Positions 43,152 through 51,131 of a DNA stretch of 58,557 bases are shown here, piece by piece. Origin of the DNA: Actinomycetota bacterium. Its GTDB lineage: Bacteria; Actinomycetota; Thermoleophilia; Gaiellales; Gaiellaceae. The notes under the pieces were generated by a model. It had not been told where the DNA came from. It worked only from the letters and a program-made list of their open reading frames with translations, and searched no databases. The position numbers were made by a program, and so were the translations under genes. The DNA is taken from the NCBI GenBank assembly GCA_003161615.1, contig PMOB01000007.1, positions 98,567-157,123 on the forward strand, given 5' to 3'. How positions within the stretch are numbered: the stretch's first letter is position 1; the number at the start of each line of letters is the position of its first letter.

Positions 43152-43814
43152 TTAGAGGAGAACTTGGCGCGTCTTCTGGTGCGCGAGGATCTTGCGCTTG
43201 ACCCGCTGCAACGCGTTGTCGATCGTCTTCGTGTCGCAGCCGAGCACCTCGGCCATGTCCTCGTAAGACGAGCCCTCGAGGTACAGCTTGAGCGCCTCCG
43301 CCTCGAGCGGCGACAGGCCTGTGCCGAGATTGACGACGAGGCTCTGCAGCTCCTCGCTCGAGATCACGACGAGCGGCGGCTCGTGCACCGCCGGGCCTGG
43401 CAGTGCGTCGCCAAGCGAGCACTCGCCGTCGCCCTCTTGCCCCGCCGGCGTGTGGCTGAACGAGACGTACGTGTTGAGCGGCGCGTGCTTGAAACGGGTC
43501 GCAGTCTTGATCGCGGTGATGATCTGCCGCGTCACGCACAGCTCCGCGAAGCTACGGAACGACGTCTCCTTGTCCGTGCGGAAGTCACGCACCGCCTTGT
43601 AGAGGCCGATCAGCCCCTCCTGCAGGAGATCGTCGTTGTCGCCGCCGGCGAGAAAATACGAGCTCGCCTTGAGGCGAACGAAGCCTGTGTAACGGCGAAT
43701 CAGGGCGTCCATCGCAACCTGGTCGCCGTTGCGTGCCTTCAGCACCAGCTGGAGATCCTCTAGCTCTCGTTGAGCCTTCTGCGGCGAATAGGCTCTCGCG
43801 GCGCGCGCAGTCAT
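43152..43814 (-). CDS. sigH: RNA polymerase sigma factor, SigH/Spo0H type
   Basis: A 220-residue group 3-like sigma factor. Region 2 includes DALIRRYTGFVRLKASSYFL, GDNDDLLQEGLIGLYKAVRDF and SFRSFAELCVTRQIITAIKT. Region 4 has LSPLEAEALKLYLEGSSYED and the helix-turn-helix VLGCDTKTIDNALQRVKRKI. The linker (AGQEGDGECSLGDALPG) is typical of SigH. In Bacillus, sigH closes the same clpC...rlmB-yacP cluster. The gene probably has its own promoter (43864-43892), and its leader has a CAGGGTG/CACCCTG hairpin (43832-43852). Confidence 0.92.
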   Translation of the reverse strand: MTARAARAYSPQKAQRELEDLQLVLKARNGDQVAMDALIRRYTGFVRLKASSYFLAGGDNDDLLQEGLIGLYKAVRDFRTDKETSFRSFAELCVTRQIITAIKTATRFKHAPLNTYVSFSHTPAGQEGDGECSLGDALPGPAVHEPPLVVISSEELQSLVVNLGTGLSPLEAEALKLYLEGSSYEDMAEVLGCDTKTIDNALQRVKRKILAHQKTRQVLL

Positions 43815-43863
43815 GGCGTCTCCCAGGTCACCAGGGTGGAAGTCTCACCCTGTGGTCGAGGCG

Positions 43864-43892
43864 AAGATAGCAGGCGGTCCAAGCTTTTACAA
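43864..43892 (-). promoter_or_regulatory. Candidate sigma-70-type promoter for sigH
   Basis: On the minus strand TTGTAA (43892-43887) and TATCTT (43869-43864) are 17 bp apart, each matching 4 of 6 consensus bases. They lie about 50 bp upstream of the sigH start in the 119-bp gap after the NYN gene. Confidence 0.45.
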
Positions 43893-43933
43893 GTCCAGTT
43901 GCGATGGACCCAGCTTGCCGTGGACCTCGGACG

Positions 43934-44365
43934 TTACTTACCGCGGCGCAGTTGTTCCAGCTTGCTCAGTGTCTCGGGATCGAGCTTGTCGCGCAGATCG
44001 CCCCGTACGGCTGGAGGATGAGCGGGGCGCGAGAGCTCTCCGAGGAAGGTCTGGGAGGCGAGTTTCCGCACCTCGATCCCCGTGGTTCCGCGCACAGCGG
44101 AGTCGGAGGAGACGATCGCAACCTGCTCGCTGCCGCGGTTCTCCGCGGCCAGCCGCTCGAGTAGCGCGTCCGCGTCCTTCGCCCAGCGCACCTCCAGCGC
44201 GCCGTGTCGTTCGTCGGTGCCGTGCCCATCGAAGACGAGGATGCCGCGGGCTCCTTGCGCCGCGACCCAGCTCGCGAGCAGGTCGCGCAGCTCCTCCGGC
44301 GAGCCGAAGCCGCCCGCGTGGAAGAGGTTGAAGCCGTCGAAGAGGTAAAGGGTCGGCTCAGACAC
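43934..44365 (-). CDS. NYN-domain ribonuclease (YacP/Rae1 family)
   Basis: A 143-residue PIN-like nuclease with the NYN pattern: acidic residues in YLFDGFNLFHAGG, ILVFDGHGTDERHG, AIVSSDSAVRG. In Bacillus the homologue YacP/Rae1 cuts mRNA within the ribosome A site. The start is GTG 44365, overlapping the rlmB stop by 8 bp. Its position between rlmB and sigH is the same as in Bacillus. Confidence 0.9.
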   Translation of the reverse strand: MSEPTLYLFDGFNLFHAGGFGSPEELRDLLASWVAAQGARGILVFDGHGTDERHGALEVRWAKDADALLERLAAENRGSEQVAIVSSDSAVRGTTGIEVRKLASQTFLGELSRPAHPPAVRGDLRDKLDPETLSKLEQLRRGK

Positions 44366-45071
44366 CGCGCTGGCGCCTCGCTTCGTAGAGGAGGACTGCC
44401 GCGGCGACGCTGACGTTGAGCGACTCGACGCGGCCAAGCTGCGGGATCGAGACCTCGAGATCGCACGTCCGGCGGACGAGCGGACGCAAGCCCTTTCCCT
44501 CGGCGCCGAAGACGAAGGCGATACCACCGGAGAGATCGGCCTGCCACATCGGCGTTCCGGTCTCGCCCGTTGCGCCCGCGATCCAGAGGTCGGCGCGCTT
44601 GATCTCCTCGAGGTAGCGCGCGAGGTTCGTGACCACGGCGACGGGGACGTGCTCGACGGCGCCGGCCGAGCTGCGGCAGACAGCGGCGGTGACGTGCGCG
44701 GAGCCGTGCGCCGGAACGACGACGCCGGTCGCCCCTGCTCCCTCCGCGCTGCGCAGCACCGCGCCGAGGTTGCGTGGGTCGCTGACCTGGTCGAGGCAGG
44801 CGAGGAGCGGCGCCTCTCCCGCTGCGAGCTCGAACGCATCGGCGTAGCGGAACGGCTCGCACCACGCGACGACGCCCTGGTGGTCTCGCGTTCCGGCCGC
44901 CTCGGACAGGTCGCGCTCGAGCTTCGTCTGGACGCGCGGGCGCTCGACCTCTCGGAGCCACTCCTCCGACTGCGCGGCGCGCTCGCTCGCCCAGAGCTCG
45001 AGTACCTCGCGCGGGCCGCGCAACGCCTCGCGCACCGGCCGCCGGCCGTAGACGAGCTCGCGGGCGCTCAC
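44358..45071 (-). CDS. rlmB: 23S rRNA 2'-O-methyltransferase RlmB (SpoU family)
   Basis: Methylates the ribose of a 23S rRNA guanosine. The 237-residue protein begins with the substrate-binding domain (LVYGRRPVREALRGPREVLE). The C-terminal trefoil-knot SPOUT domain has LDQVSDPRNLGAVLRSAEGA, FVFGAEGKGLRPLVRRTCD and VESLNVSVAAAVLLYEARRQ. GTG start overlaps the cysS stop (GTGA). Confidence 0.93.
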   Translation of the reverse strand: MSARELVYGRRPVREALRGPREVLELWASERAAQSEEWLREVERPRVQTKLERDLSEAAGTRDHQGVVAWCEPFRYADAFELAAGEAPLLACLDQVSDPRNLGAVLRSAEGAGATGVVVPAHGSAHVTAAVCRSSAGAVEHVPVAVVTNLARYLEEIKRADLWIAGATGETGTPMWQADLSGGIAFVFGAEGKGLRPLVRRTCDLEVSIPQLGRVESLNVSVAAAVLLYEARRQRGV

Positions 45072-46342
45072 GAGCGGCGGACGAGCCGGTAGCCGGGAGC
45101 CTCGGCGACGTCGCGCACCTCCCAGCCGGCGGCTTCGATCTCACCGCGCAGCCGGTCGGCCTCCGCGAAGTCCTTGCTCCCGCGCGCCGCCATACGCGCC
45201 TCTGCGAGCGCGGCGAGCTCGGCCGGTGCCTCCTCTACCTCGGCGATCGACCCGAGGCCGAAGATGCCGAACGCGCGCCGTAGCAACTCGTGATCGCGCC
45301 AGCCGTGCATCACCGCCAGCGCCTCCGGAGTGTTGAAGTCGTCGTCGAGCGCCGCCTCGAGCTCAGACCAGTCCCCCACCGGCTCGCTCGGCGAGCGGAA
45401 GACATTGCGGAAGCCTTCCAGCTGCGCGCGCGCCTGCTCGAGCGTCTCCTCGGAGTAGTCGAGCGGCTTCCGCCAGTGGCCGGTCAGGAAGAAGAAGAGG
45501 AGCGTCTCGCGGCCCCAGCGGTCGAGCGCGTCGGCGAGCGAGACGTCGTTGCCGATCGACTTGTGCATCTCGGTGCCGCGCATGCTGAGCATCCCGTTGT
45601 GCATCCAGATGCGCGCAAAGCCGTGGCCGAGCGCACGCGACTGCGCGATCTCGTTCTCGTGGTGCGGAAACTTGAGATCGAGGCCGCCACCGTGGATCTC
45701 GAAGCTCGTGCCGAGGTATTTCTCCGACATCGCCGAGCACTCGATGTGCCAGCCCGGCCGACCCTTCCCCCACGGCGATTCCCACCACGTGTCCTCGCCC
45801 GGCTTGTTCGCCTTCCAGAGCGCGAAGTCGCGCGGATCCTCCTTGAGCGGGTTCGGCTCCTGCTCCTCCATCGCGTCGAGCCGCTGCCGCGACAGCCGCC
45901 CGTACTCGGGGAAGCTGGCCACGCGGTAGTAGACGTCGCCCTCGACCTCATACGCGAAGCCGCCGGCGAGCAACTGCTCGATCAGGGCGATCTGCTCGGG
46001 AACGGTCTCGGCGGCGGTCGGCTCGACGTCGGGGCGGCCGAGCCCCAGCCGGTCCGTGTCCTCGATGTACCAGCGCGTCGCGTCGGACGCGAGCTCAGCG
46101 CTGTGGCCGGGAGCTGCGTCGTAGATCTTGTCGTTGATGTCGGTGATGTTCACGACGACCTTCGTCTCGTAGCCGCGGTGCTCGAGCCAGCGCTTCAGCC
46201 AGAGCGGCAGGACGGTGACGGCCAGCGCGTTGCCGACGTGGATGCGCCGGTAGACGGTCGGGCCGCACCAGTAGATCCCGACCGGCCCGGGTGGCGGCGG
46301 CAGCTCGACGAGCTTGCCGGAATACGTGTCGTGGACGCGCAT
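45068..46342 (-). CDS. cysS: Cysteinyl-tRNA synthetase
   Basis: Charges tRNA-Cys. The 424-residue protein has the HIGH-type motif YRRIHVGNALAVTV, zinc ligands in IYWCGPTVYR, HIECSAMSEKYLG and FPHHENEIAQSRALGHG. The KMSKS loop is degenerate: MRGTEMHKSIGNDVSLADAL keeps only the last KS. The length is slightly shorter than the usual 460. It starts 5 bp after the gltX stop. The position after gltX follows the Bacillus order (cysE is absent here). Confidence 0.95.
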   Translation of the reverse strand: MRVHDTYSGKLVELPPPPGPVGIYWCGPTVYRRIHVGNALAVTVLPLWLKRWLEHRGYETKVVVNITDINDKIYDAAPGHSAELASDATRWYIEDTDRLGLGRPDVEPTAAETVPEQIALIEQLLAGGFAYEVEGDVYYRVASFPEYGRLSRQRLDAMEEQEPNPLKEDPRDFALWKANKPGEDTWWESPWGKGRPGWHIECSAMSEKYLGTSFEIHGGGLDLKFPHHENEIAQSRALGHGFARIWMHNGMLSMRGTEMHKSIGNDVSLADALDRWGRETLLFFFLTGHWRKPLDYSEETLEQARAQLEGFRNVFRSPSEPVGDWSELEAALDDDFNTPEALAVMHGWRDHELLRRAFGIFGLGSIAEVEEAPAELAALAEARMAARGSKDFAEADRLRGEIEAAGWEVRDVAEAPGYRLVRRS

Positions 46343-46347
46343 CCCGC

Positions 46348-47319
46348 CTAGCGTACGGTCCGGCGGAGGAGCTCGTCCGGTGGCAGCGCTGCGATCACGG
46401 CCGCGAGCTCCGGCCCGCGCTCTCGCCCTGTCAGCGCCAGCCGCAGCGCCTTGAGGTCTCCACCCACGGCTTTCAACTCGCGGACGACAGCGCGCGGCTC
46501 GACTCCCGCTTCGACGAGCTCGCGGAACCGCGCGAGGGTTTCGGGCGCGTCGACGTCCGCCGGCGCCGGTTCGAGGATGAGCGTCGCGTAGTCCCTCGCC
46601 TCCACGAGGTCACGCGCCCCGCGCAGCACGGGCGCAACCGAGAGGGGAACGCCGACGCGCGCGGTGAGCTCCTCGTCCGAGAGCCCGGCGAGCGTCTCGG
46701 TCGACAGCCGGCGCAGCCGAGCCAGATCGAGGTGGACGTCGTGCTTCGGCAGTCCCAGCTCCTCGAGGTAGGCGCGCACCGCCTCGGCGGGAAGGCCGTC
46801 CTCGCGGAGCGAAGCGACGGTCGAGCCCTCCGCGCGCTTCGAGAGCTTCCGGCCGTCGTCGCCGAGGATCAAGCCGTGGTGGACGAACTCCGGCGGCTTC
46901 GCGCCGAGCGCCTCGAACAGCCGTCGCTGCACCGGCTCATTCGGCCGGTGGTCGTTGCCGCGGACGATGTGCGTGATCCCGAAGTCGATGTCGTCGACGA
47001 CGGAGGCGAGCTGGTAGGTGGGCGAGCCGTCCTCCCGCACGAGCGTGACGCCGTCGAAGCGGTCGCCGAGCGGAGCGGCGGCCTCGCGGTGCCGCGCGAC
47101 GCGGTCGCTCTGACGCACCGGCCCGTCCTCCCAGCCGATCCCCAGCCACTCGAGGTCGGAGACGATCGCCTCGAGACCGCCCGCGACGTTGCGCTGCGGG
47201 TCGGTGTCGTCGATGCGCAGGAGCATCCAGCCGCCGAGCCGCCGGTTCGCGACCGCACTGAGCGCGTTGCCGACGTGGAGCGAGCCCGTCGGGCTCGGAG
47301 CGAACCGCACCCTCACCAT
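46348..47319 (-). CDS. gltX: Compact glutamyl-tRNA synthetase-like protein
   Basis: A 323-residue protein, against about 470-490 for standard GluRS. The start RVRFAPSPTGSLHVGNALSA contains the HIGH motif. RIDDTDPQRNV, REDGSPTYQLASVVDDIDFG, THIVRGNDHRPNEPVQRRL and the KMSKS-type LGDDGRKLSKRAEGS are all present. The connecting-peptide part that normally carries the zinc site is missing (about 75 residues, between HREAAAPLGDR and FDGVTLVRED). The anticodon-binding C-terminal region is short but ends in the normal LKALRLALTGRERGPEL. Start ATG 47319 is clear. Confidence 0.82.
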   Translation of the reverse strand: MVRVRFAPSPTGSLHVGNALSAVANRRLGGWMLLRIDDTDPQRNVAGGLEAIVSDLEWLGIGWEDGPVRQSDRVARHREAAAPLGDRFDGVTLVREDGSPTYQLASVVDDIDFGITHIVRGNDHRPNEPVQRRLFEALGAKPPEFVHHGLILGDDGRKLSKRAEGSTVASLREDGLPAEAVRAYLEELGLPKHDVHLDLARLRRLSTETLAGLSDEELTARVGVPLSVAPVLRGARDLVEARDYATLILEPAPADVDAPETLARFRELVEAGVEPRAVVRELKAVGGDLKALRLALTGRERGPELAAVIAALPPDELLRRTVR

Positions 47320-47362
47320 GGGGCGAGTGTATGAACTCGGCGCCGTCGTGTCCGAAAAGGCG

Positions 47363-47485
47363 CTAGGCGAACGTCGCCCGCAGCAGGGCGGCGCCAACCG
47401 GACCGAAGTGGCCACGTTCCTCCTCGTCACGCGGAACCGCGACGGGGTCTCCGACCACCTCGATCTCGATCTCCTTCGCAGCCAC
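47363..47485 (-). CDS. Possible 40-residue small protein
   Basis: From GTG 47485 an open frame of 40 residues reads VAAKEIEIEVVGDPVAVPRD, then EEERGHFGPVGAALLRATFA. Its codon use is strongly GC3-biased and its composition is protein-like, unlike the overlapping gltX-frame extension. It fills the gap between the PQQ-type protein (stop 47502) and gltX. I see no known family. It could also be an N-terminal extension remnant. Confidence 0.35.
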   Translation of the reverse strand: MAAKEIEIEVVGDPVAVPRDEEERGHFGPVGAALLRATFA

Positions 47486-47501
47486 AGGCTGCTTCTTGCC
47501 G

Positions 47502-48770
47502 TTACTTCGAGCTCTGCAACCTGCGGCGCGGGCTGAAGGCATAGACCTTCCCCCACCCGACGACGTAGAGCTTCGAGCCGTCCGTCACGACCGGCGTGAA
47601 CGCGCCGTCACCCCACGTCCACACCTCTTTGCCCGTGCGCGCATCGAGCCCGTAGGTGCGCCGTTTGAGCGTGGCGAAGTAGACGATCCCGTTCACGACC
47701 GTCGCCGAGCCCGAGATCGGGCCGTTGGCGTCGAACTTCCAGAGGAGCGCGCCGGTGGCGGCATCGAGCGCGTAGAGGAAGTGGTCGTACGAGCCGACGA
47801 AGACGCGGCCGTCCCAGACGGCCGGCGAGCCGTAGACGTAGCCGCCCGTGCCATACGACCAGCGCAGCTTCCCCGTCCGCTCGCCGAAGGAGTAGATCTT
47901 GCCGTCGGTCGAGCCGAGATAGACGCGCGAGTAGGCGACCGCCGGGGTGGAGTAGAAGGTGCCGTGGTTGCCGAGGAGGTCGCGGGCGGATGACGAACGC
48001 CAGAGGGGCTTCCCCGTCGCTGCCTGCAGCGCGTAGAGGTTGCCGTCGTACGCGCCGAAGAAGACCTTGCCGCGGTCGTAGGCGAGCGCGCCCTTGACCG
48101 ACCCGCCGACGTGGTAGCTCCAGAGGGTCTTCCCGGTCAGCGGCTGGATGCAGTAGACGGTCCCCTCCGCGTCGCCGATGTAGAGGTGGTCTTCGGCGAC
48201 CAGCGGCGAGGTCTCCGTCGCACCGAACCGCCTGCTCCAGTGAACCGTGTGCGGACGGCCGGCTGCGATCGCGAGCAGCTCGCCGTCGCCGGCGCTCGCG
48301 GCTCCTCTCCCGCACGGCTGCTTGTTGAGGAAGGTCTCGAAGACGGTGCCACGGTGGAGCCGGGTCACCGCCGGCGAAGCGGCCTCGCAGCGGTGAACGT
48401 GGACGGTCCACAAGCGGCGGCCGTTCCGCGTCGAGACCGCGATGAAGTTGCCGGAGAGCGTTGCGTAGTAGAGGTAGTGGAACGCGAGCGCGGGCGGGAA
48501 CTCGACGAGCGACGTTCCCTCCGCTGTCCAGACGAGGCGGTATGGCGGCCGAAGCTTCCCCACTCCCTGGTGGAGGTGCTCCGGCACGCCGCCGAACATC
48601 GGCGAGACGAGCCCGGCCCCTGCCGTCGGGATGGGCACCGTGTCCGTGGCCACGAACTCCGTCGAGGAACCGCGGACGTTCCCGCCGTAGCGGGCGTGAG
48701 TCACGTAGTACGCGGCGGCCGCGCCGGCGAGGAGGACCAGGAGGCCGGCGAGAACGAGGAGACGGCGCAT
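47502..48770 (-). CDS. Exported PQQ/BamB-like beta-propeller protein
   Basis: A 422-residue protein with an N-terminal signal or anchor (MRRLLVLAGLLVLLAGAAAA). Repeated blades have the pattern GDAEGTVYCIQPLTGKTLWS, GAYDGNLYALQAATGKPLWR, GSTDGKIYSFGERTGKLRWS and GSYDHFLYALDAATGALLWK, about seven in all. These are PQQ-like/BamB repeats without a clear PQQ-enzyme active site. Probably an extracytoplasmic scaffold or sensor. It follows a divergent membrane gene. Confidence 0.85.
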   Translation of the reverse strand: MRRLLVLAGLLVLLAGAAAAYYVTHARYGGNVRGSSTEFVATDTVPIPTAGAGLVSPMFGGVPEHLHQGVGKLRPPYRLVWTAEGTSLVEFPPALAFHYLYYATLSGNFIAVSTRNGRRLWTVHVHRCEAASPAVTRLHRGTVFETFLNKQPCGRGAASAGDGELLAIAAGRPHTVHWSRRFGATETSPLVAEDHLYIGDAEGTVYCIQPLTGKTLWSYHVGGSVKGALAYDRGKVFFGAYDGNLYALQAATGKPLWRSSSARDLLGNHGTFYSTPAVAYSRVYLGSTDGKIYSFGERTGKLRWSYGTGGYVYGSPAVWDGRVFVGSYDHFLYALDAATGALLWKFDANGPISGSATVVNGIVYFATLKRRTYGLDARTGKEVWTWGDGAFTPVVTDGSKLYVVGWGKVYAFSPRRRLQSSK

Positions 48771-48848
48771 CCGTCCGATGATGCCTGTCGACCGGGATCA
48801 ATCGGTTACCTACTTGCTTTGCGCGGGCCCGACCGCTGAAATCCAGTT

Positions 48849-49292
48849 GTGGCGGCGGTCCGGACGGTTTGGCGCGGGCTTTCGATCCCGCAGTGGATGC
48901 TTTTCGCGTCTCTGCTCGCCTACGCGGGGACATTTATCCTCCTCGAGAACTTCGGACGGCCGGGTCTCGGCATCAGCGGCGGCTTCTACGTCGCCGTGAT
49001 CCTCATGGCCGCCGCGACGAGCCCCATGTCGGGAGGGCTCGCCGGGCTCGGCGCGATCGTTCTCTTCGAGCTCGCGATGCACCACGACCACGGCCTCGCG
49101 TGGGCGGACTTCGACAACGCGCCGGCCCTGACCCATCTTGCGGGCTACCTGGTGGTCGGCCTCCTGACGGGCTGGCTCGCCCTCCGCGGCCGCCGCATGC
49201 TGGCGCAAAGCCTGCATGTGCTCGAGGATCTGATCGAGCTCACCCACGACCGCGCCGACGATGTCGTGCCGGCCCGCGACCTCGCGGACTGA
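48849..49292 (+). CDS. Four-helix membrane protein with cytoplasmic tail
   Basis: A 147-residue protein starting at GTG 48849. Hydrophobic segments IPQWMLFASLLAYAGTFILL, FYVAVILMAAATSPM, GLAGLGAIVLFELAM and ALTHLAGYLVVGLLTGWLAL suggest four helices, followed by a charged tail (HVLEDLIELTHDRADDVV). I do not recognise the family. Its stop is overlapped by a CTG (CTGA), the apparent start of mutY. Confidence 0.6.
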   Translation: MAAVRTVWRGLSIPQWMLFASLLAYAGTFILLENFGRPGLGISGGFYVAVILMAAATSPMSGGLAGLGAIVLFELAMHHDHGLAWADFDNAPALTHLAGYLVVGLLTGWLALRGRRMLAQSLHVLEDLIELTHDRADDVVPARDLAD

Positions 49293-50014
49293 GCCTCCTG
49301 GAGGCGCCGCTCCTCGCCTGGTTCCGTGAGCACGGGCGCGACCTGCCGTGGCGCCGCACGCGGGATCCGTACGCGATCCTCGTCAGCGAGGTGATGGCGC
49401 AGCAGACGCAGATGGAGCGCGTCCTCGCGCGCTGGCAGCGTTGGCTCGACCGCTGGCCGACGGTGGAGGCGCTCGCGGCCGCGACTCCGGCGGACGTGAT
49501 TCGGGCGTGGCAGGGGCTCGGCTACAACCGCCGCGCGCTCGCGCTCCACAACGCCGCGCAGCAGGTCGCTGCGCACGGCTGGCCGGATGACCTAACGGAC
49601 CTGCCCGGCGTCGGCCGCTATACCGCTGACGCGGTCGCGTGCTTCGCCTTCGGACGAGATGTCCTTCCGGTCGACGTCAACGTCCGCCGCGTCTCGGAGC
49701 GCACCGGCCACGCGTTCTCTCCCGCCGCGGCCCAGGCGTTGATGGATCTCGGCAAGAGCGTCTGCCTGGCGCGGGTGCCGCGCTGCGGAATCTGCCCGCT
49801 CGCCGGGGACTGCCCGTCCCGCGGGATGCGCTTCGAGCCGCTGCGCCGGCAAGGGCCGTTCGAGGGCTCGTTCCGGCAGCGGCGCGCCGAAGCGCTGCGC
49901 GCCGTCCTCGCCGGCAGGGAGCCGGACGACTCGGAGGCGATCGCCGCCCTCGCGCGCGACGGCCTGGTCGAGGTGCGCGACGGCGCTGTCTCGCTACCAT
50001 CCCCGGCGCTGTGA
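49289..50014 (+). CDS. mutY: A/G-specific adenine glycosylase MutY, apparent CTG start
   Basis: Removes adenine mispaired with 8-oxoG. Features: WFREHGRDLPWRRTRDPYAI, the catalytic Glu in SEVMAQQTQMERV, the HhH-GPD DLPGVGRYTADAVACFAFG, the catalytic Asp in PVDVNVRRV and the [4Fe-4S] cysteines CLARVPRCGICPLAGDC. The first canonical start (GTG 49391) would delete the catalytic-Glu segment, so initiation must lie earlier: CTG 49289 overlaps the upstream stop as CTGA. At 241 residues it lacks the C-terminal NUDIX-like domain. Stop overlaps next gene (GTGA). Confidence 0.9.
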   Translation: MSLLEAPLLAWFREHGRDLPWRRTRDPYAILVSEVMAQQTQMERVLARWQRWLDRWPTVEALAAATPADVIRAWQGLGYNRRALALHNAAQQVAAHGWPDDLTDLPGVGRYTADAVACFAFGRDVLPVDVNVRRVSERTGHAFSPAAAQALMDLGKSVCLARVPRCGICPLAGDCPSRGMRFEPLRRQGPFEGSFRQRRAEALRAVLAGREPDDSEAIAALARDGLVEVRDGAVSLPSPAL

Positions 50015-50421
50015 TCGCCTCCATCGTCACGCTGCTGATCCCGCTCTGGATCCTCCTCGGGCTGCTTGTCCTCCTGCTGCTGCTCGGAGTTCTCGGCCGT
50101 GTCCAGAACGGCCGCTTCCTGCGCCCGCTCTTCAAGCTCATGACGAAGGTGCCCCTCCTCCGTCGCTGGCTCGAGAAAGGGTCGCGGGCGGCGATCGAGC
50201 GGACGAATCCGGAACTGGCAAGCGCGTTGCGCAAGCTCGAGCCGCATCAGAAGCGCCTCCACGACCCGCAGCAGGCGCAGAAGGCGATGTCGCTGCTCAC
50301 CCGGCAGGAGCGGGCGGCGCTGCTCGAGATGCAGGAGCAGCAGGGTGGCGTGTCCGAGGAGGCTACGAACCGCCAGATGCGCCGGCAACTCGAGAAGCAG
50401 CGCAAGCGCGGCGGCCGCTAG
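50011..50421 (+). CDS. Small membrane protein with long charged C-terminal region
   Basis: A 136-residue protein from GTG 50011 (GTGA overlap with mutY). The N-terminal helix is very hydrophobic (IVTLLIPLWILLGLLVLLLL), followed by a basic segment and a long amphipathic region with QKRLHDPQQAQKAMSLLTRQ and EMQEQQGGVSEEATNRQM, ending in a basic tail. Possible coiled coil. Function unknown. The stop overlaps the convergent GNAT gene by CTAG. Confidence 0.6.
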   Translation: MIASIVTLLIPLWILLGLLVLLLLLGVLGRVQNGRFLRPLFKLMTKVPLLRRWLEKGSRAAIERTNPELASALRKLEPHQKRLHDPQQAQKAMSLLTRQERAALLEMQEQQGGVSEEATNRQMRRQLEKQRKRGGR

Positions 50422-51131
50422 ACCGCGTGGCGAACCCAGACGTTGGGCTCGACGTAGAGCCCGCGTCCGTTCTTGAAGTGCACCGGAACGAGCGCTCCGG
50501 GCACGACGTACTCGCCGTCCTCGGGGAAGTTCATCCCCGTCCATTCCTCCCACTCGGCGCGCCGGCCGGCGATGGTCATCGAGCGCGGCGCGCTCGCGAG
50601 TAGCTCTCCGCCCAGCCGCTCGTGCGTGCGCAGCCACGGGTCGTACGGCAGCCCGTCGGGGCGGCGCCACCGCGCGTAGAGCTGGATCGGGATGAGCGGA
50701 TAGCGCTCCTTCCACGTGGGGCGCACCGGCGCGACAAGCGACTCGAGCCCGTGACCCGCTGCGACTGCGCCTAGTCGCCGGAGGATCGCCTCCGCAACGC
50801 CGCGGCCGCGGTATTCGGGAACGAGCCCTGCGACAACCGTGCAGAGCGCGTTCGGCGGCGTCCCTTCCACCCCGTCGGTCAGTGCCCAGTCGATGCCTCG
50901 CGGCGACGGCGTGCCGTTCCAGTGCACCGGGACACTGCAGGCGTAACCGATCGCGCGCCGCGAGGTCGCCTCGCGATCGAGAACCCAGAGCTGGAAGTCG
51001 GGATAGAGGTCATACAGCTGGGGCCAGAACGCCTGGACGACGTTGTCATGCCCCATGAACTCGGGCCAGAGGTTCGGCAGCGTGCCGCGCAGCCTCGGCC
51101 GCTCGAAATGCGTGACGAGCTCGAGTCTCAT
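50418..51131 (-). CDS. GNAT-family acetyltransferase-like protein
   Basis: A 237-residue protein with an acetyl-CoA-binding turn LVPEYRGRGVAEAILRRLGA and a preceding strand ALCTVVAGLV. The long C-terminal part (SLVAPVRPTWKERYPLIPIQ, EWEEWTGMNFPEDGEYVVPG) matches no standard domain I know. ATG 51131 overlaps the ispF stop (ATGA), so it follows ispF in the operon. The substrate is unknown. Confidence 0.75.
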   Translation of the reverse strand: MRLELVTHFERPRLRGTLPNLWPEFMGHDNVVQAFWPQLYDLYPDFQLWVLDREATSRRAIGYACSVPVHWNGTPSPRGIDWALTDGVEGTPPNALCTVVAGLVPEYRGRGVAEAILRRLGAVAAGHGLESLVAPVRPTWKERYPLIPIQLYARWRRPDGLPYDPWLRTHERLGGELLASAPRSMTIAGRRAEWEEWTGMNFPEDGEYVVPGALVPVHFKNGRGLYVEPNVWVRHAV

